Source of the DNA: Taxawa tesnikishii (nom. ined.)
Taxonomy: Eukaryota; Ascomycota; Dothideomycetes; Dothideales
NCBI GenBank assembly: GCA_030247885.1
Contig: JAPDRO010000004.1
Span: forward strand, 1,240,001-1,304,000
Direction of reading: 5' to 3'
DNA: 64,000 nucleotides
Of the stretch, positions 1 to 11,442 are shown one piece after another. The number at the start of each line of letters is the position of its first letter. Position 1 is the stretch's first letter. The translations under genes and the position numbers were made by a program. The notes under the pieces are model-generated. The model saw nothing but the letters and a program-made list of their open reading frames with translations. It had not been told where the DNA came from and made no database searches.

Positions 1-54
1 TACAAACTTCAAAACCCGGTCGCAGAACGCTTCGTGTGTGGATTCGCAAGCCCA

Positions 55-1265
55 TCAAATGCCCCGGTTGAACTCGATCAGCCCGCCCTCTCCCGCACGG
101 TCCCAGAACTCCTCCTCCAGTGTCTCCGCCCTGACGGCCTGGCGCTGCGGGAATACGGCGAGCGCAAGCGGGAGGGCGAAGAGACTGGTAGTCAGAATCA
201 AGCCCAGATTGACCGGCAACACCATCCTGGGCCTCTGCTTCAGCCATTCCGTCCGCTGCAGGCGGACCAATACGAGAGGCGGCAAGACCATGATCGGGGT
301 AGCGTTCATGACACGCGACAGTGCGGTCTCGCCGACGGCCAGCGTGGCCGCTTTTTCGACTTGCCGAGGGATTCCAGCGCCTTTCCGCTGGCCTCGCGCT
401 TCTCACGCGCGGCGTCCGACTCGGAGGAAGACGTCGATGCCTTTGCGTATCTCCTCTCCCCGCATGAGGAAGACGTTCAGAGCTCCGGCACTTGCGACGG
501 CCGCGAAGGGCACCAGGCGGCCGAGCAGCGTGCGGGTGGCAGGAGAGACCCGCTTGAGGCGAGGGACGAGAGCATTGAGACCTAAGGCGACGCTGCAGCT
601 GGCTCCAACGGCGAGGAAGTAGGACTGGACGAGCGTAGAGGTGGAGAGTGGGGTCGACTTGTTCGCATTTGCCGAGTTGATGGCTACGTTGAGAGATTGG
701 TTCGTAATCTGCCAGCCCAAAGTGCCGGCTGTGCTGAGGTTAGGAGTCAGCATGCCGGCGGTGATGACTAGGTTCGTGACGACGAAGCACGACATGCGGA
801 ATGGGAGGAAGACGGGCTGGCCGGTGTCTGCGTATTTGCGTTAGTACTCTAGCAGCCGTAGATAAAACGCATGCAGACTTACCAGGGTGGAGCGTCGAGT
901 CAATAATCTTCTTAGCCCGCCATAGGTCGGGGGTCATGGACTGGATTTTCCCTTGTTTGTACGACGAGACGAGCTGCTTTGCATGATCCAGGCCGGCTTG
1001 CGTGGTGAATAATGTCCTACCCACTATCAGCAGCGGTACGTATCGAGAAACAACGACGGCGGTCGACCGTGGCCCACCCAGCCACAAGGTGTTCCAGCAG
1101 GCATATCAACCCACTCGGATCATCAATCGGCGGATTGTTCTGTGCTCGGGTTCCATCTCACCTAGGATCTGCAAGCTGGGCCGAATGCTTCACTCGTCCC
1201 CAATATGTGGACAAATCATACTGCGAGGCGGGTAGGTCGCGTGACCCGGGTAGAGAGGCCGACAT
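55..1265 (-). CDS. FSF1: Sideroflexin, mitochondrial serine/amino-acid carrier (Fsf1)
   Basis: Sideroflexin-family carrier of the inner mitochondrial membrane; the family imports serine for one-carbon metabolism. Three exons: 1265-1162, 1016-883 and 827-55, giving about 336 aa. Exon 1 has the family N-terminus (YDLSTYWGRV, then DPR). Exon 2 has LWRAKKIIDSTLHP and exon 3 begins DTGQPVFLPFRMS. Exon 3 also carries the TM core (WQITNQSLNVAINSAN, ALGLNAL, GRLVPFAAVASAGALNVFLMR) and ends FPQRQAV..LEEEFWD..FNRGI. The phases agree (R is split ag|g; D is split g|ac). Oddity: after GIDVF the frame meets a TGA near 400. The neighbouring frame reads SESDAAREKREASGKALESLGKSKK, after which the first frame resumes with AATLAVGETALSRV. 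That pattern is two compensating one-base shifts near 439 and 381, probably sequence errors. The family assignment is secure; the exact middle segment is not. Confidence 0.9.
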
Positions 1266-2340
1266 TCCGGCGCAATACTTCCTCCTTACCCAGAGACAAC
1301 CTCTCCAGAAAGGCTTTGGTTGGAAGGACAAGTTTTCCTGTAGTTGACCGTAAAAAGTAATTTACAGTGCAAGTAGTAGTGAGCAAGAGAACGCTTTCAC
1401 CGATAGCCTAGCGTCGGGACGCTTGCCGAAGTCGTGTTTGCTTGGTGTTTGGTTGCAATGGATCGAGGTTGCATATCTGCTGGGATGTGACCAGTAACGT
1501 ATCCCACCCCACCTGCTTGATTCGGTTTCTCTTCGCAGTCTGCTACTACGTGTACGATACCGCACGTTTGACCGCATCAGGCGGATGTGACGGCAAACGA
1601 TGGTGCGTCAAGGTTCATAAACGAGTGGTGTGGATGCCTCATAGTAAAATCTCCAAGATGATATCTCTCCTTCCTCTCCGTTGCTAATTTCAAATTATCT
1701 TCCCCTCCTCTCCTCTCATTTTCTCTTCTGCTGTACTAGCATCACGATCGTATGCATATAGACTCAAACTCTTGGAGCTCGCTCTTCATCTGTCGAGGCA
1801 CAATGTTCACAGTCTCGGTCCTCTTGCCTAAAAAGAAGTACTGTACCAAATGATGCGCCACTCCACCGACTCAGAGGCTTCCTCTAGTGGTTTGACGAAA
1901 CTTGCAACCTCGTCATTACGGTTATCGAAGTACCCTCTGGAGTTGTACCTCCAAACAAGGTAGCGTCCCAACAGGTAGTGCGTAACGTCTTATCCAAGCA
2001 CGGTAGAACCAAAGAGTACGTCCCGCTCTTCTTCACATTGGTACTTCGACCCAGCTTTCTTCTTTGCAAGACACTGGGCCAGAAAGGCAACCTACGCGCC
2101 ACGGAAAAAACGTCAGATCTGCCATGGTACGACCTCGCTTTGTCACAATGGTCTAGTGGCCTTTCGGAGTGTTTGCTGAGGAATATCCATTCTCGCCCTT
2201 ACACAGGATGCCGAGATCTGCCAGGTTGCGAGTCTTCACTGCAATTCGCAGTATAGTAGGTTTTTTGACGTAGCAAGCTTGCTTGGCTTGGAGTAAGTTT
2301 GAAGGTTCCAGCATTCTCGTACTGAAGCGTTCATGACAAC
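1266..2340. other. Gap: upstream region of FSF1 and flank of the next gene
   Basis: I see no convincing coding frame on either strand; the open stretches are short and show no family motif. A pyrimidine-rich tract (ctcctctcctctcattttctcttctg) lies near 1705-1732, of the kind seen in fungal promoters. The region presumably holds the FSF1 promoter. Confidence 0.4.
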
Positions 2341-3194
2341 ATGCATCTGAAGAGCACCCCGCACCTTCAAGCCTGTCGTTGCCTCTGGTCCTCGTCCCTC
2401 TGTCTACCAAATGTGGCTGAAGCATACAGCGCCGAGGCGGTTGTCGATGACAACGGAGCCAAAAACAATCCATACGCCGTCACGCTCTACGACTTAGACA
2501 CCTTTGAGTTCAAATTCTTCAACCAATCTCCCTTCGACTATCCAACGTCGATGTTTGGCATCTGCTATCGCGAGGGGTTCCAGGAGCAGTTGCATGTTGT
2601 GTCGGATGCTCTGGAGGTCGAAGTGACCCGTCTGGAAAAAGAGGTTGAGCCGATGTACTTCTTCGGGACGCAAAGAACGCCGTTGTTTCCTTCGTATGTT
2701 CCGCTCTTCTCTTTCAGATGTTTGCTGACGTTCCAACACTGACCGATAATCCCAATGACCATCGACTTCCTCTAAGGCAATCCATCAGGCTATGTTCTCA
2801 ATATCACGGTCTCGAGCACTTTGGTAGATGGCTATACCGCCTGGGTGGTAGGTATTGGCGAAGACAACAAGGCTGAAGTACTGTGGGAAGGAGAACGCTG
2901 CAAGGAAAACTGCGGCAGGAGATTCAACGAGAGGCAAGGGACGCCGAGTTCGACCATCGCACCGGTCCGTTGATCATGCTGATCGATGCAGTCGATGCGG
3001 CCGTCGATGCACGCATCCTGGCAGGCAAAGGCGGCGCAGAGAGTAGGATGCATGGTTCGGAGGCGAAAAAGCGAGGTTCACAGGTAATGTTTTTTGCTCC
3101 TGTTGCGTGGAGTGTCGTTGAAACGCCCGTCAACGAATCATGGGTTTCTTGGCTAGTTCTTCCAATGAATCCTGCATTCTTGCGAAGATATTGA
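2341..3194 (+). pseudogene. Unknown gene, frame disrupted (hypothetical protein)
   Basis: I do not recognise this gene. The first open part (2341-2742) has protein-like composition, with runs such as TLYDLDTFEFKFFNQSPFDY, MFGICYREGF and MYFFGTQRTPLFPS. A likely intron follows from the GTATGT at about 2695 to near 2778. The text then resumes as GYVLNITVSSTLVDGYTAWV and AEVLWEGERCKENCGRRFNE. After about 2930 a different frame looks coding (ARDAEFDHRTGPLIMLIDAV, DAAVDARILAGKGGAES). At least two one-base shifts are needed to join these pieces, so the gene is either degraded or misread, as others in this window are. It converges on the transaldolase gene and its apparent 3' end overlaps that gene's stop. 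The cysteines (C..C in GERCKENCGRR) would suit a secreted protein, but no clear signal peptide is seen. Start, end and function are all uncertain. Confidence 0.3.
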
Positions 3195-4432
3195 TCGCCT
3201 GGACCAACTTCGTCTCCGCAGCTCCAGACTGCCGAAGTGTAAAAGCCGTCCGCCATGCTTGTTCACTGCCCACCACTGCCGCCCAGTCGCGCTTCAGATC
3301 CACTTCCGCATCCGGATCGTCTTCATCCATCCACAAAACGGGCGGGGCAGAGGTTGCATCGCCGGAGAACGAAGATGAGGCCGGAAGTGAAGCTAACTGG
3401 TCTAATAGAGGTGGAGAGACGGTGATGTGGTGGGCGCCGGCTAACTTCATGACCTCAGCGGTTGAGACCAAGGAAGCGGGCAGGACCTGTGTCTTCGCTC
3501 CGATCCGCTTGTAGTACTTCTGTGCTGTGCGGCACAACGGAAATCCTTTCGCGGTGTCCATGTGGCTTGCCCTATACTCAGTGGTCTTGTTGGCACCAAT
3601 CGATAGAAAATGAGACTTACCCGGGGAGAAATGGACTAGCAGCTCGTTGACATAGGGTGCGATGTAGGTACATCCGGCATCGGCGGCGAGAGCAGCTTGG
3701 TCCATGCAGAAGAGCGTTGTGGCAAGCGTGTGAATACCCCTTCTCTCGAGCTCACGGCAGGCCTGGAGCCCTTCCCAAGTGCTGGGGATCTTGATACAGA
3801 CTCGAGAAGAGGGAAAGTCGCGGTCTATCCTCTTGAACAAAGATACAATGCCTTCACGGAGATCAGCAACCGACTTGTATTGCGTGATTGAGGGGAGAGT
3901 GTCTTACGTTCAGCAGCAGCAACGGTCTCGTCTTTTGAGTAAGAGTAGTAAGGGTTTGTCTGTATGTGCGCAAAACCAGTAATGTGTTTTGTCATCCTTG
4001 AGGACATCCTGACCATCTGTATACGCATCAACCGACTGATATCCTGGAAACGGCAGTGGCCGTACTTACCATGATCTCGACGGCCAACTGCGGAAGCTGA
4101 ACACCATTGTATTGGTCCAGTAGCCGCTGTGCAAGTTTGACAGACTCCGATACGATAACTGCATTCTCTGGCGTCGAGATTTCGTTGAAGGCGATGGCCT
4201 GGGACGAAATTAGTAGACATCCAATGGATATCCATATTCGATTTCCTTACCTGATTTGATGTGCAGTCTACGAACGGTCCAAGTCTCTCGGCCACTGTGT
4301 ACTTGTTAAACAAACACCATGCACAGTCCTGCAAGCAAGTGGTTATCTTGGCATACCATGACAGTCCAGAGTATCACAGTCAACCAAAGTGTGAGAACGG
4401 AGCTCATCCAGCAGCGTCTTCGAAGCACCCAT
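3130..4432 (-). CDS. Transaldolase-family enzyme
   Basis: Class I transaldolase fold; the family moves a dihydroxyacetone unit in the non-oxidative pentose phosphate pathway. Five exons: 4432-4357, 4294-4251, 4198-4070, 4016-3908 and 3851-3130. They sum to 1,080 nt and 359 aa with all phases agreeing. Motifs in order: SKTLLDELRS, VAERLGPFVDCTSNQ, AIAFNEI, LAVEIM, HIQTNPYYSYSKDETVAAAER, VCIKIPSTWEG (the Schiff-base lysine is the K of CIKIPS), TLFCMDQAALAADAGCTYIAPYVNEL, and TQVLPASL..EVMKLAGAHHITVSPPLL. The segment SPGKSHFLSIGANKTTEYRASH near 3590-3630 starts with GTAAGT and looks like an intron. No acceptor there keeps the phase, so it is left in frame; this makes the protein about 20 residues longer than usual. 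It is probably a paralogue of the housekeeping enzyme, since it has unusually many introns and is diverged. Confidence 0.85.
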
Positions 4433-4722
4433 CCTGCAGAGTTATGTGCTGTCGGCCTTCTGGGTTAATCACAGTGGGATTCTTGTACCTTTGAGTGTAG
4501 TGGAGTTTTCAAGTGGATAAACACAGCACAGGAGCTCTTGAGCATGCCCGGCTGACCTTCTTCGACAAGCCGTTAGGTGGAGACGGGTCGCCTTGATACC
4601 TTTGCGCTAGCTGCATGGGAACTAGCGTACCGTAACAATCGGATGACCTTCCTCATAACGTCTTGCATGTGAAATCGCGGTCGGCGTGTTTCCTGTTCCA
4701 AACCTTGAAGACTCGCGCAAAC

Positions 4723-5852
4723 ATGGCAGACATACGAAACTCCCATCCGGACGTCATTGACGACGACCTTGACGAATCGAGTGCCGACGAAGATTTTGAC
4801 CCGACCAAGGTAGACGTGCAGGATGACGAGCTGTCTTCTTCCGACGATGACCATGCGCAAGATGCGACAGCGAAGCCTGGCAAGCGGCCTCGAAAACGGA
4901 AACAACAGGAGGCGGGCGACCTGGACTCAGGCGACGAGGCTACAATACAAGAATTGAGGCGGTCGAGGAAGAAGAAGGCATCAGAAGACGAAGACAGCGG
5001 CGGTGAGGGAGGGTTGATTAAGACAAGGGCACAGAGGCGGGCGCAGTAGGTGCGCCGGAGCTTTGGTGCGGACGACACGGTTGCTAAGAGCTGCGCAGGA
5101 AGGAGGAGAAGCGCAAGACCGCTGCAGTCGCCACGGGCGAGGTCACTGTGGACGTGGATGCATTGTGGGCGAAGCTCAGCAGTGCGCCTGTTGGACGACC
5201 ACCTCCACCACAACCCGAACCGCAGACAGATGCATTACCGAATGGCGAGCATGCGGCAACCGGACTTGCAACAGCTGGGAGGATGGACAGCGAAGACGTG
5301 GACATTGATGGCGCAAGACAACCAGATGCGCCAGATGACGAGATGATCACCATCAAGAGAACATACGACTTCGCCGGCGAACGCGTTGTTGAGGAAAAGC
5401 GCGTGCACAAGAATACCGCTGAAGCGAAGCTCTACCTCGCATCTACGGACCGGACAGAACGAGTAGGATCTGACCCACCAGCCACTCCCGATGGCCAGCC
5501 CGCCCTTCGACGTCCACTCAAACGCGCCTCGCTATTCGAACCAAATCCAACAGGCGAGGTCAAAGGCCTACCGGCTGACAGACACCGTCTACGCACACCG
5601 TCGCGAGCCGAAGTCCTGGCTTTGCAAAAGCGGCTGGAAGAGGAGGCAGAGAAGAAGGCTAGAGCACAAAAGGTAAACACGGTACAGAAATCCGCTATGG
5701 ACTGGGCAGCCCATGTAGATGCCGAGGGCCTGCAGGAGGAGCTAGGCGAGTATGGCAGAAGCAAACAAGGATACATGGGAAAGATGGATTTCCTGCGAAA
5801 CGTGGAAGGCAGGAGAGAAGAAGAGAGCAGAAGGGTCAGAATGATGCGATAG
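4723..5852 (+). CDS. SWC5: SWR1-complex subunit 5 (BCNT-C domain)
   Basis: Swc5 is the BCNT/CFDP1 subunit of the SWR1 remodeller, which swaps H2A.Z-H2B into nucleosomes in the nucleus. Exons 4723-5045 and 5099-5852 give 358 aa. The intron uses GTAGGT...GCAG, and splicing removes the TAG that otherwise ends the first open frame. The start chosen is the ATG of MADIRNSHPDVIDDD, in a good context (caaacATGG); an upstream in-frame ATG at 4663 adds an unconserved stretch. Residues 1-100 are very acidic with D/E/S runs (the histone-binding type of N-terminus), followed by RPRKRKQQ and KTRAQRRAQ basic patches. The C-terminal BCNT domain is clear: KSAMDWAAHVDAEGLQEEL, then SKQGYMGKMDFLRNVEGRRE. The residues around W and the YMGKMDFL block are the family hallmarks. 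No frame breaks were found here. Confidence 0.92.
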
Positions 5853-6496
5853 TATGCATTCGGGCATGGCTATCGTTGCGTCAGGGTTAACTATTGGACT
5901 GTTGACAAGTCACACTATCGTTGCGCAAGTGTTGCAGCTATCGTGTATAAGGCCGTACAAGCGCAACAGCAACTATCGTGTGCCACAGTGCATATTCCCA
6001 TCGCGTTACTGTGATAACGAGAGGTAGTTGTCGATGCGGCTGTGCATGGGTCGGTATCCGGAAACACAGGTCTTGGCATGCAGCAACCCCTACCACCTTC
6101 CTTCTTCTGCCCATTTCCCTCACCATCCAGCCAATTATCCCTCTTTATCAAACAAGGCCCCTCTCACGCTCATTGCGAGATGCCTCGTTCAACTCGGTCT
6201 CCCACAGTGGCGGTACCTATGACATCTACGTCTGCATACCCGATACCCCGCGCCCAATCCTGCTTCCTATTCAAGCATCGTGAACAAGCATCTGCGACTC
6301 TCACATTCAGTAGCTTGGTCCTTCCTTCTGATTTCACGTATGCTGTTGAGTTGAGGTGTGGGCTGCCCTCAGCCACGAGATCTGCACCTGCTGCAGACTT
6401 GAAGTTTCCGTTTGTTGATCAGTCCGTACATATAAGTAGGTAGCGCTCCTGCTCGTAGTTTGCCGTTTCTGTAAGCTCAATCTCTCCTGTGTCATT
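5853..6496. other. Gap between SWC5 and the carboxypeptidase
   Basis: No coding frame of note. The open stretches have low-complexity, non-protein-like translations. This is the 3' flank of SWC5 followed by the carboxypeptidase promoter, which has a TATA-like element at 6431. Confidence 0.45.
6431..6436 (+). promoter_or_regulatory. TATA-like box of the carboxypeptidase gene
   Basis: The sequence acaTATAAGtagg lies about 65 bp before the ATG at 6497, a usual spacing for a short-leader fungal gene. The call rests on sequence and position only. Confidence 0.45.
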
Positions 6497-8435
6497 ATGT
6501 TGTCTGATATTACGAAGACGGCGGCATTGTTGCTTGCTCTCGGTACTGCCGCAGCTGGTCTGGCTTTTCCCGATGACCTCCTTAAACGCCAGGTCCCCGC
6601 AAATGCTACCGATGTTATCACCATTACTTCTCCGAATGGCGCATCCATTCGGTACAAAGAACCAGGCGGGTTGCGCTCCTCCCCAAGACACTACAGCAGC
6701 TGTTACTGACACTCCACCAAGGCAAGTATGGAGTGTGCGAAACCACTCCTGGAGTAGGATCCTATTCCGGATATATCTCACTTAATGAGACCACCAACAT
6801 GTTCTTCTGGTTCTTCGAGGCCCGCCATAACCCGGAAACTGCCCCCTTACCCTGTGGCTCAATGGCGGTCCAGGCTCCGACAGTCTAATCGGTCTGTTCC
6901 AGGAGCACGGCCCTTGCAATGTCACTGAGGACCTCACGACCGAGCTGAACCCCTACTCCTGGAACGAGGTTTCGAACATGCTGTACCTGTCTCAGCCGGT
7001 TGGTGTAGGCTTCTCATACGAGACAGAAGTGGTTGGGTACCTCAACGAAACCACTGGCGTTGAAACGAACGCAAACGCAACCCAAACTCCCCAAACGGCC
7101 GTTTCTCCAACGTAAACCCATACAGATACGACACCACGTACCTTGCGGCTGTCGGTGCATGGGAGATCTTGCAAGGTTTCCTGGCAAACCTGCCTACCTT
7201 GGACAACAAGGTAGAGAATAAGACGTTCAACCTCTGGACCGAATCTTACGGTGGCCATTACGGCCCGGCCTTCTTCGAGTACTTCTGGGAACAGAACGAC
7301 ATGATCAGGAACGGCACGCAGAACGGCACTGTGAGCATTCGCGTCCCCTGCAATCATGAAGCCGGACTGACATTCTCTCCAGGCTCTGATTATGGATACG
7401 TTGGGTATCGGTAACGGTATTATTGACGAGACCATCCAAGCCCCTTACTATCCTGAGTTCGCTGTCAACAACACCTACGGCATCAAGGCGGTCAATGACA
7501 CCATCTATACTTTCATGAAGCAGGCCTACTACATGCCAAACGGTTGCCGTGATAGAGTTAGGGCCTGTGCCAACGCTGACAGGTCGACACTACACGGCCA
7601 GATCACATGTGCTTCCGCCACCCAAATGTGTCGCTACCTGGTCGAATACCCCTACTATGACTTCTCTGGAAGGGGTACCTATGATATCCGGCACCCACGC
7701 AACGATCCAACGCCACCAACCTACTTCATCGACTACCTCAACCTCGCATCTACTCAAGAAGCAATCGGCGTCAATCTAAACTACACCAGCGACTCTAGCT
7801 CGCAAGTAGGCTTGGGCTTTGGGGACACGGGTGACTTCGTCTATCCAGGCTTCCTGGCAGATCTGGAGGAAATCTTGAACAACGTACGCCTGAATCGTTG
7901 CTTGAATCACGAAGTATACTTACGTTTTACAGGGTGTGCGCGTGGCGCTGTACTACGGTGATGCAGACTACATCTGTAACTGGTTTGGCGGGCAGGCCAT
8001 ATCGCTTGCTATCAACTACACTCACTCGACGGAATTCAGAGCCGCGGATTATGCACCGTTTGTCGTGAACGGAACCGAGTACGGAGAGGTGCGGCAGTAC
8101 GGAAACTTCTCGTTCTTGAGAATGTACGAGAGCGGTCATGAAGTCCCGTACTACCAACCCGAAGGCTCGCTCGAGTTCTTCCGCAGGACCCTTGCAAACT
8201 TGGTCCTCGCTGATGGTAGCGAGGCACTAACGAGTACCTACAGCACTACTGGGTGAGTGTTATGACGCAGATCGATTTGGAAGACATCGTACTGACGCAT
8301 CGCAGCACCGCAAACGCTACGCACACGGAATCGTTCGGTAAGCGTAGTATCTCCAGATGAGATGAGGCAACGGTGCGCTAACAGATTGTAGTTCCCCTGC
8401 CAAGCTGCACTGCTTTCGAGTCTGGATGCCAATAA
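6497..8435 (+). CDS. Serine carboxypeptidase, S10 family (carboxypeptidase S1-like)
   Basis: Secreted or vacuolar peptidase that removes C-terminal residues at acid pH. Six exons: 6497-6665, 6722-7330, 7383-7883, 7933-8252, 8306-8337 and 8392-8435. Restoring two missing bases gives 558 aa. A signal peptide is clear ([20 protein letters not shown]). Landmarks: [72 protein letters not shown] (nucleophile Ser), [15 protein letters not shown] (catalytic Asp) and [11 protein letters not shown] (catalytic His). There are many N-x-S/T sites. Oddities: the first intron only works as GC-AG (CCAG|GC...AAG|GC). The frame also breaks twice in exon 2, at a C5 run (6842-6846, C6 expected) and near 7097 (GG, GGG expected). 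All other phases fit, so the gene is probably intact and the sequence slightly wrong. It is close to the Penicillium carboxypeptidase S1 type. Confidence 0.9.
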
Positions 8436-8735
8436 ATGCCAAAACCTACTGGCGTTGAGCAGAATGTGTGGCAGACCTCGGGAAAGACAAAACGGATATA
8501 TATGTTGGAGACGAGTCAATGTTTACCTTAGAAGGAGCGGCCGTTACCTGTGGAAATGACAAAAGAGCAGTGTGCGCATATCGCACCCGGACGCGTCAAC
8601 CTTCATGCATGTTCGACTTTGTAATACTACACTGCAGGAGATGCAATACCATGATAGCGGGTATATCCTTCTCAACCCATCTGCGCCTCGTAACTCCAAT
8701 GGAAACGATGCTCCACGTCTCCCGTAGAACCCATG
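8436..8735. other. Convergent 3' flanks, nothing visible
   Basis: This 300-bp stretch lies between the carboxypeptidase stop and the APC10 stop. Both genes run into it, so it should hold two 3' UTRs. No motif or reading frame stands out. Confidence 0.4.
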
Positions 8736-9789
8736 TTATCTCAAATCAGGATCCATCATCCATGATGCTTTCCGCAGCATCGTCTTCGGCTTCGCTCTCA
8801 CAGGCATAATCCTATCCTGAGTCGCTGGCTTTGTGATCCTGGCAGTCTGCGTCTCATCCTTTGCGAAGATCTGGAGGCCACGGAGATGCGTATCTTTTCC
8901 GTTCTGGTGGTTCTCCAGTATCCTGACTTGGACCACAAAGGCGCGTAGAACTGGCCTGCGGTCCCAATTGATCTCCCTCTGGTGCTCGCTGTCGAAGTCG
9001 TCTTCGTCTTCATCAGGGTCGTCGGTGATAAGTCCGACGTTTGTGAAGTCGACGTCGATCCAGCCCTTGGGTTGCTCGAAGCTCATCTCCGCAAACTCCT
9101 GTACATCGTGCGTGCCCATGCCGGCGAGAAATTGCATTTTGGTCGGCGTGTAAGACTCGTCTGCTTCCCAGTCCAGATAGATGCGCATGTGCACGATAGG
9201 CACCAGTTTGAAGAAGTGAATGGACAGGAGATGTGGTTGCGGGCCATCGGATTGCCAGAACAGGGACGTGTCAGGTGACCGTAGCGCGGCAACGCCACAA
9301 CCTGGTTTCGAGGTCGACACGGTCCAGGATGCGAGCGAGGAGATCTCTTTCAGACCGGCTGGCGGCAGTCGTGCAGTTTGCGTGTCTTCGGACTGGGCGT
9401 CCACGTCTGGAACGAACAAACGCGTGAGTAAGGCGTAGATGGCAAGGAAATGGGGCTACACGATGGAGATCAGAAAGCGTGCGCATACGCATACCTGGCA
9501 GTGGCTCATCGTCATCGTCGTCTTCGTGCTCCAGATCCTCTTCCTCAAGTTCGGCGCCATTTTCCTCTTCCAATGCCTCTTCCTCGGCATCGAAATCCTC
9601 CCCGATATCGTCCCCTAAATCCTCCCCTGCGCTGAGAAAATCGCCTTCGTTCGGAAGGCGTCGTCGGGTGGCAGGCATAACTGTTTCACGACCAGCAACG
9701 CACCCCGGACTTTTGGTGTAGAGTCGGATGTTTTGGCCCTGGACTAGTTGTTGTTGGCTGTTGCTGTTTGTGGTTAGCAGGCTTGGCAT
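8736..9789 (-). CDS. APC10: Anaphase-promoting complex subunit 10 (DOC domain)
   Basis: Apc10/Doc1 is the substrate-processivity subunit of the APC/C ubiquitin ligase; together with the activator it forms the D-box receptor. Exons 9789-9495 and 9406-8736 give 321 aa, with Asp split g|ac across the intron. The first about 95 residues are not conserved and contain a long acidic run of E and D. An internal ATG (MPATRRRLP, 9678) is an alternative start. The DOC domain is almost complete: LKEISSLASWTVSTSKPGCG, LRSPDTSLFWQSDGPQPHLL, FFKLVPIVHMRIYLDWEADE, SYTPTKMQFLAGMGTHDVQE, KGWIDVDF and LRAFVVQVRILENHQNGKDT. The HLRGLQIF motif closes the domain. An acidic insertion (DDPDEDEDDFDSE) sits between two beta strands. 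The tail beyond the domain has no metazoan-type IR end (it ends DPDLR). Confidence 0.93.
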
Positions 9790-11442
9790 AAAGACATGCA
9801 GGACGCGAGGGATCTAGGAATCTATCCGCGAAAGCTTAAGTTGCCCACTTTCGACTTTTAACGCCTTTTTGAGTTCCCTGAAACCCACAACCACCCCTCG
9901 AGTGTTTTCTTCGGTGTTTCGAGGCCTGCAACTTCGCCTCACCACCCCAACCCATCCGCGAGTCTTGTTGCGCGGTCCTGACGATCAGACGCCTCTGGTG
10001 CCGGGAGTAGTCAGCCTGATTGAGATCCGTCCCGGCCAGCTGAAGTACGTTCAACAGCAGACACACGCTAGGGACAGCAGTGATCAAGGTCTTCGCGCGC
10101 TACCATTGCGGCATTTCCATTCCGTGATTCGGGCGTTATTGGTCGGGAAGATTTTCTACGATTCGCATAAACTACTACAGGGCCTCGTGGAGCTTTGGCC
10201 CCGATGTACATCCCCGGGTTTACTGGAGCGCAGGTGCGCAAGCAGCGTTTCCATCGAAGTTCGCACCGATGTTCGTCTGTTCGTGGCAGCAGCACCGCCC
10301 AGGCCAAATACGCTTCGTCCTCGCCCGGCGGAGTCGGATCCTCGACGCGTATGAACCCACTCAAGTACAGGTTTCAGGAAATCCAACCAAAGTTCTCAGT
10401 TCTGGCCTATCTATAGGACACATTCGTGAGGAAGCCTCTCGGGCAACCGGCCATGCTGAAGACCCTGTCATCTCATGATAATCAGCAAACCCAGACACAC
10501 TTCCCAGCTGAGCATATCGGGAACGATCCAGGCACGACGGATTGAAATCTGGTTGAGATGCTTGTCCTGGCAAGGACCTAGACGCCCACCATGCAGTGGC
10601 CGACTCTGTCATCCGCACGACGCCGGCTTCTCATTTCTTGTCTCGTTGCAAACCTAAAACCGTGATTTTCGACAAGGATTCCAACTCTGTAAGCAGCAAC
10701 TGAAGCACATTGCGTCAATAAAGAGGCGCACGGACACAATCCCCGCTCGCAGCACGAAATTCTCCGCGGTCTTGCTTTCCGACGAACACGACAAATCCCA
10801 TTCGTCGATATACGAACCAAACTCACCTGCCCCGACACTAAAATCTGTATGGTTAACACTAAGCGGGGCCGATCTTGATATCCGCATAGCCATGTTATGC
10901 AATTGTATCAGCATCCTTAAATGACTTGCTTCCTTGTGGCTTGCATCAGAGAAACCTTGTAGGTAGCCGTATGATCATGTTGTGAGTATAGGCTTTTCAC
11001 GGTTGCCGCTATCATCCTTTGTCTGCTGCGCACTCGACTCCTTCCATGTAATCCCGGCTAATGTTTCTCACATCGTGAACCTTTCATGCTTACGCCTTTC
11101 CTACCATTGCCACTGCTGACGTGGCCGGACCACGTCCACAATTGTTATCAGAGTCCACCAGGCCAACTTCCGTAATATCACACTGCACGGGTCGCATCCA
11201 AGCTACGAGTACAACACTTGGCTCCGCGGATTCATTGCCTGGTTGGAGAGGAAGGATAGACAAGCCACGCGCTACAGCACGAAGACCCAAGCCCTGCCTC
11301 TCTGGTGTTGTCCTTGACAAAAGGAACGGCTACACTACGCTCTCTTGCTACAGGATTGATTGCAACCTGGCGCATCTTTTCCTTCTTAGGAATCTGTATC
11401 AACGTTCGGGACCCGAGTCGTTCATCTGTCACGAATCTTCGG
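9790..11442. other. Gap between APC10 and the Pth11-like gene; one weak ORF
   Basis: This 1.65-kb stretch is upstream of both flanking genes. On the plus strand, 9869-10354 is open for 161 codons (start MSSLKPTTTPRVFSS), divergent from APC10. The translation is rich in R, L and P and matches no family I know. An overlapping minus-strand frame (10364-10068) is equally open, so I do not call either a gene. Nothing else is visible up to 11442. Confidence 0.3.

Noticed and set aside
3130-8435. A small metabolic or secondary-metabolite cluster (transaldolase, peptidase)
   Set aside because: The genes between them (SWC5, APC10) are housekeeping, and no synthase, P450 or transporter is present.
9869-10354. 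A 161-codon gene divergent from APC10
   Set aside because: An equally long frame exists on the opposite strand, composition is R/L/P-rich, and there is no domain or splice support; listed only as a weak ORF.
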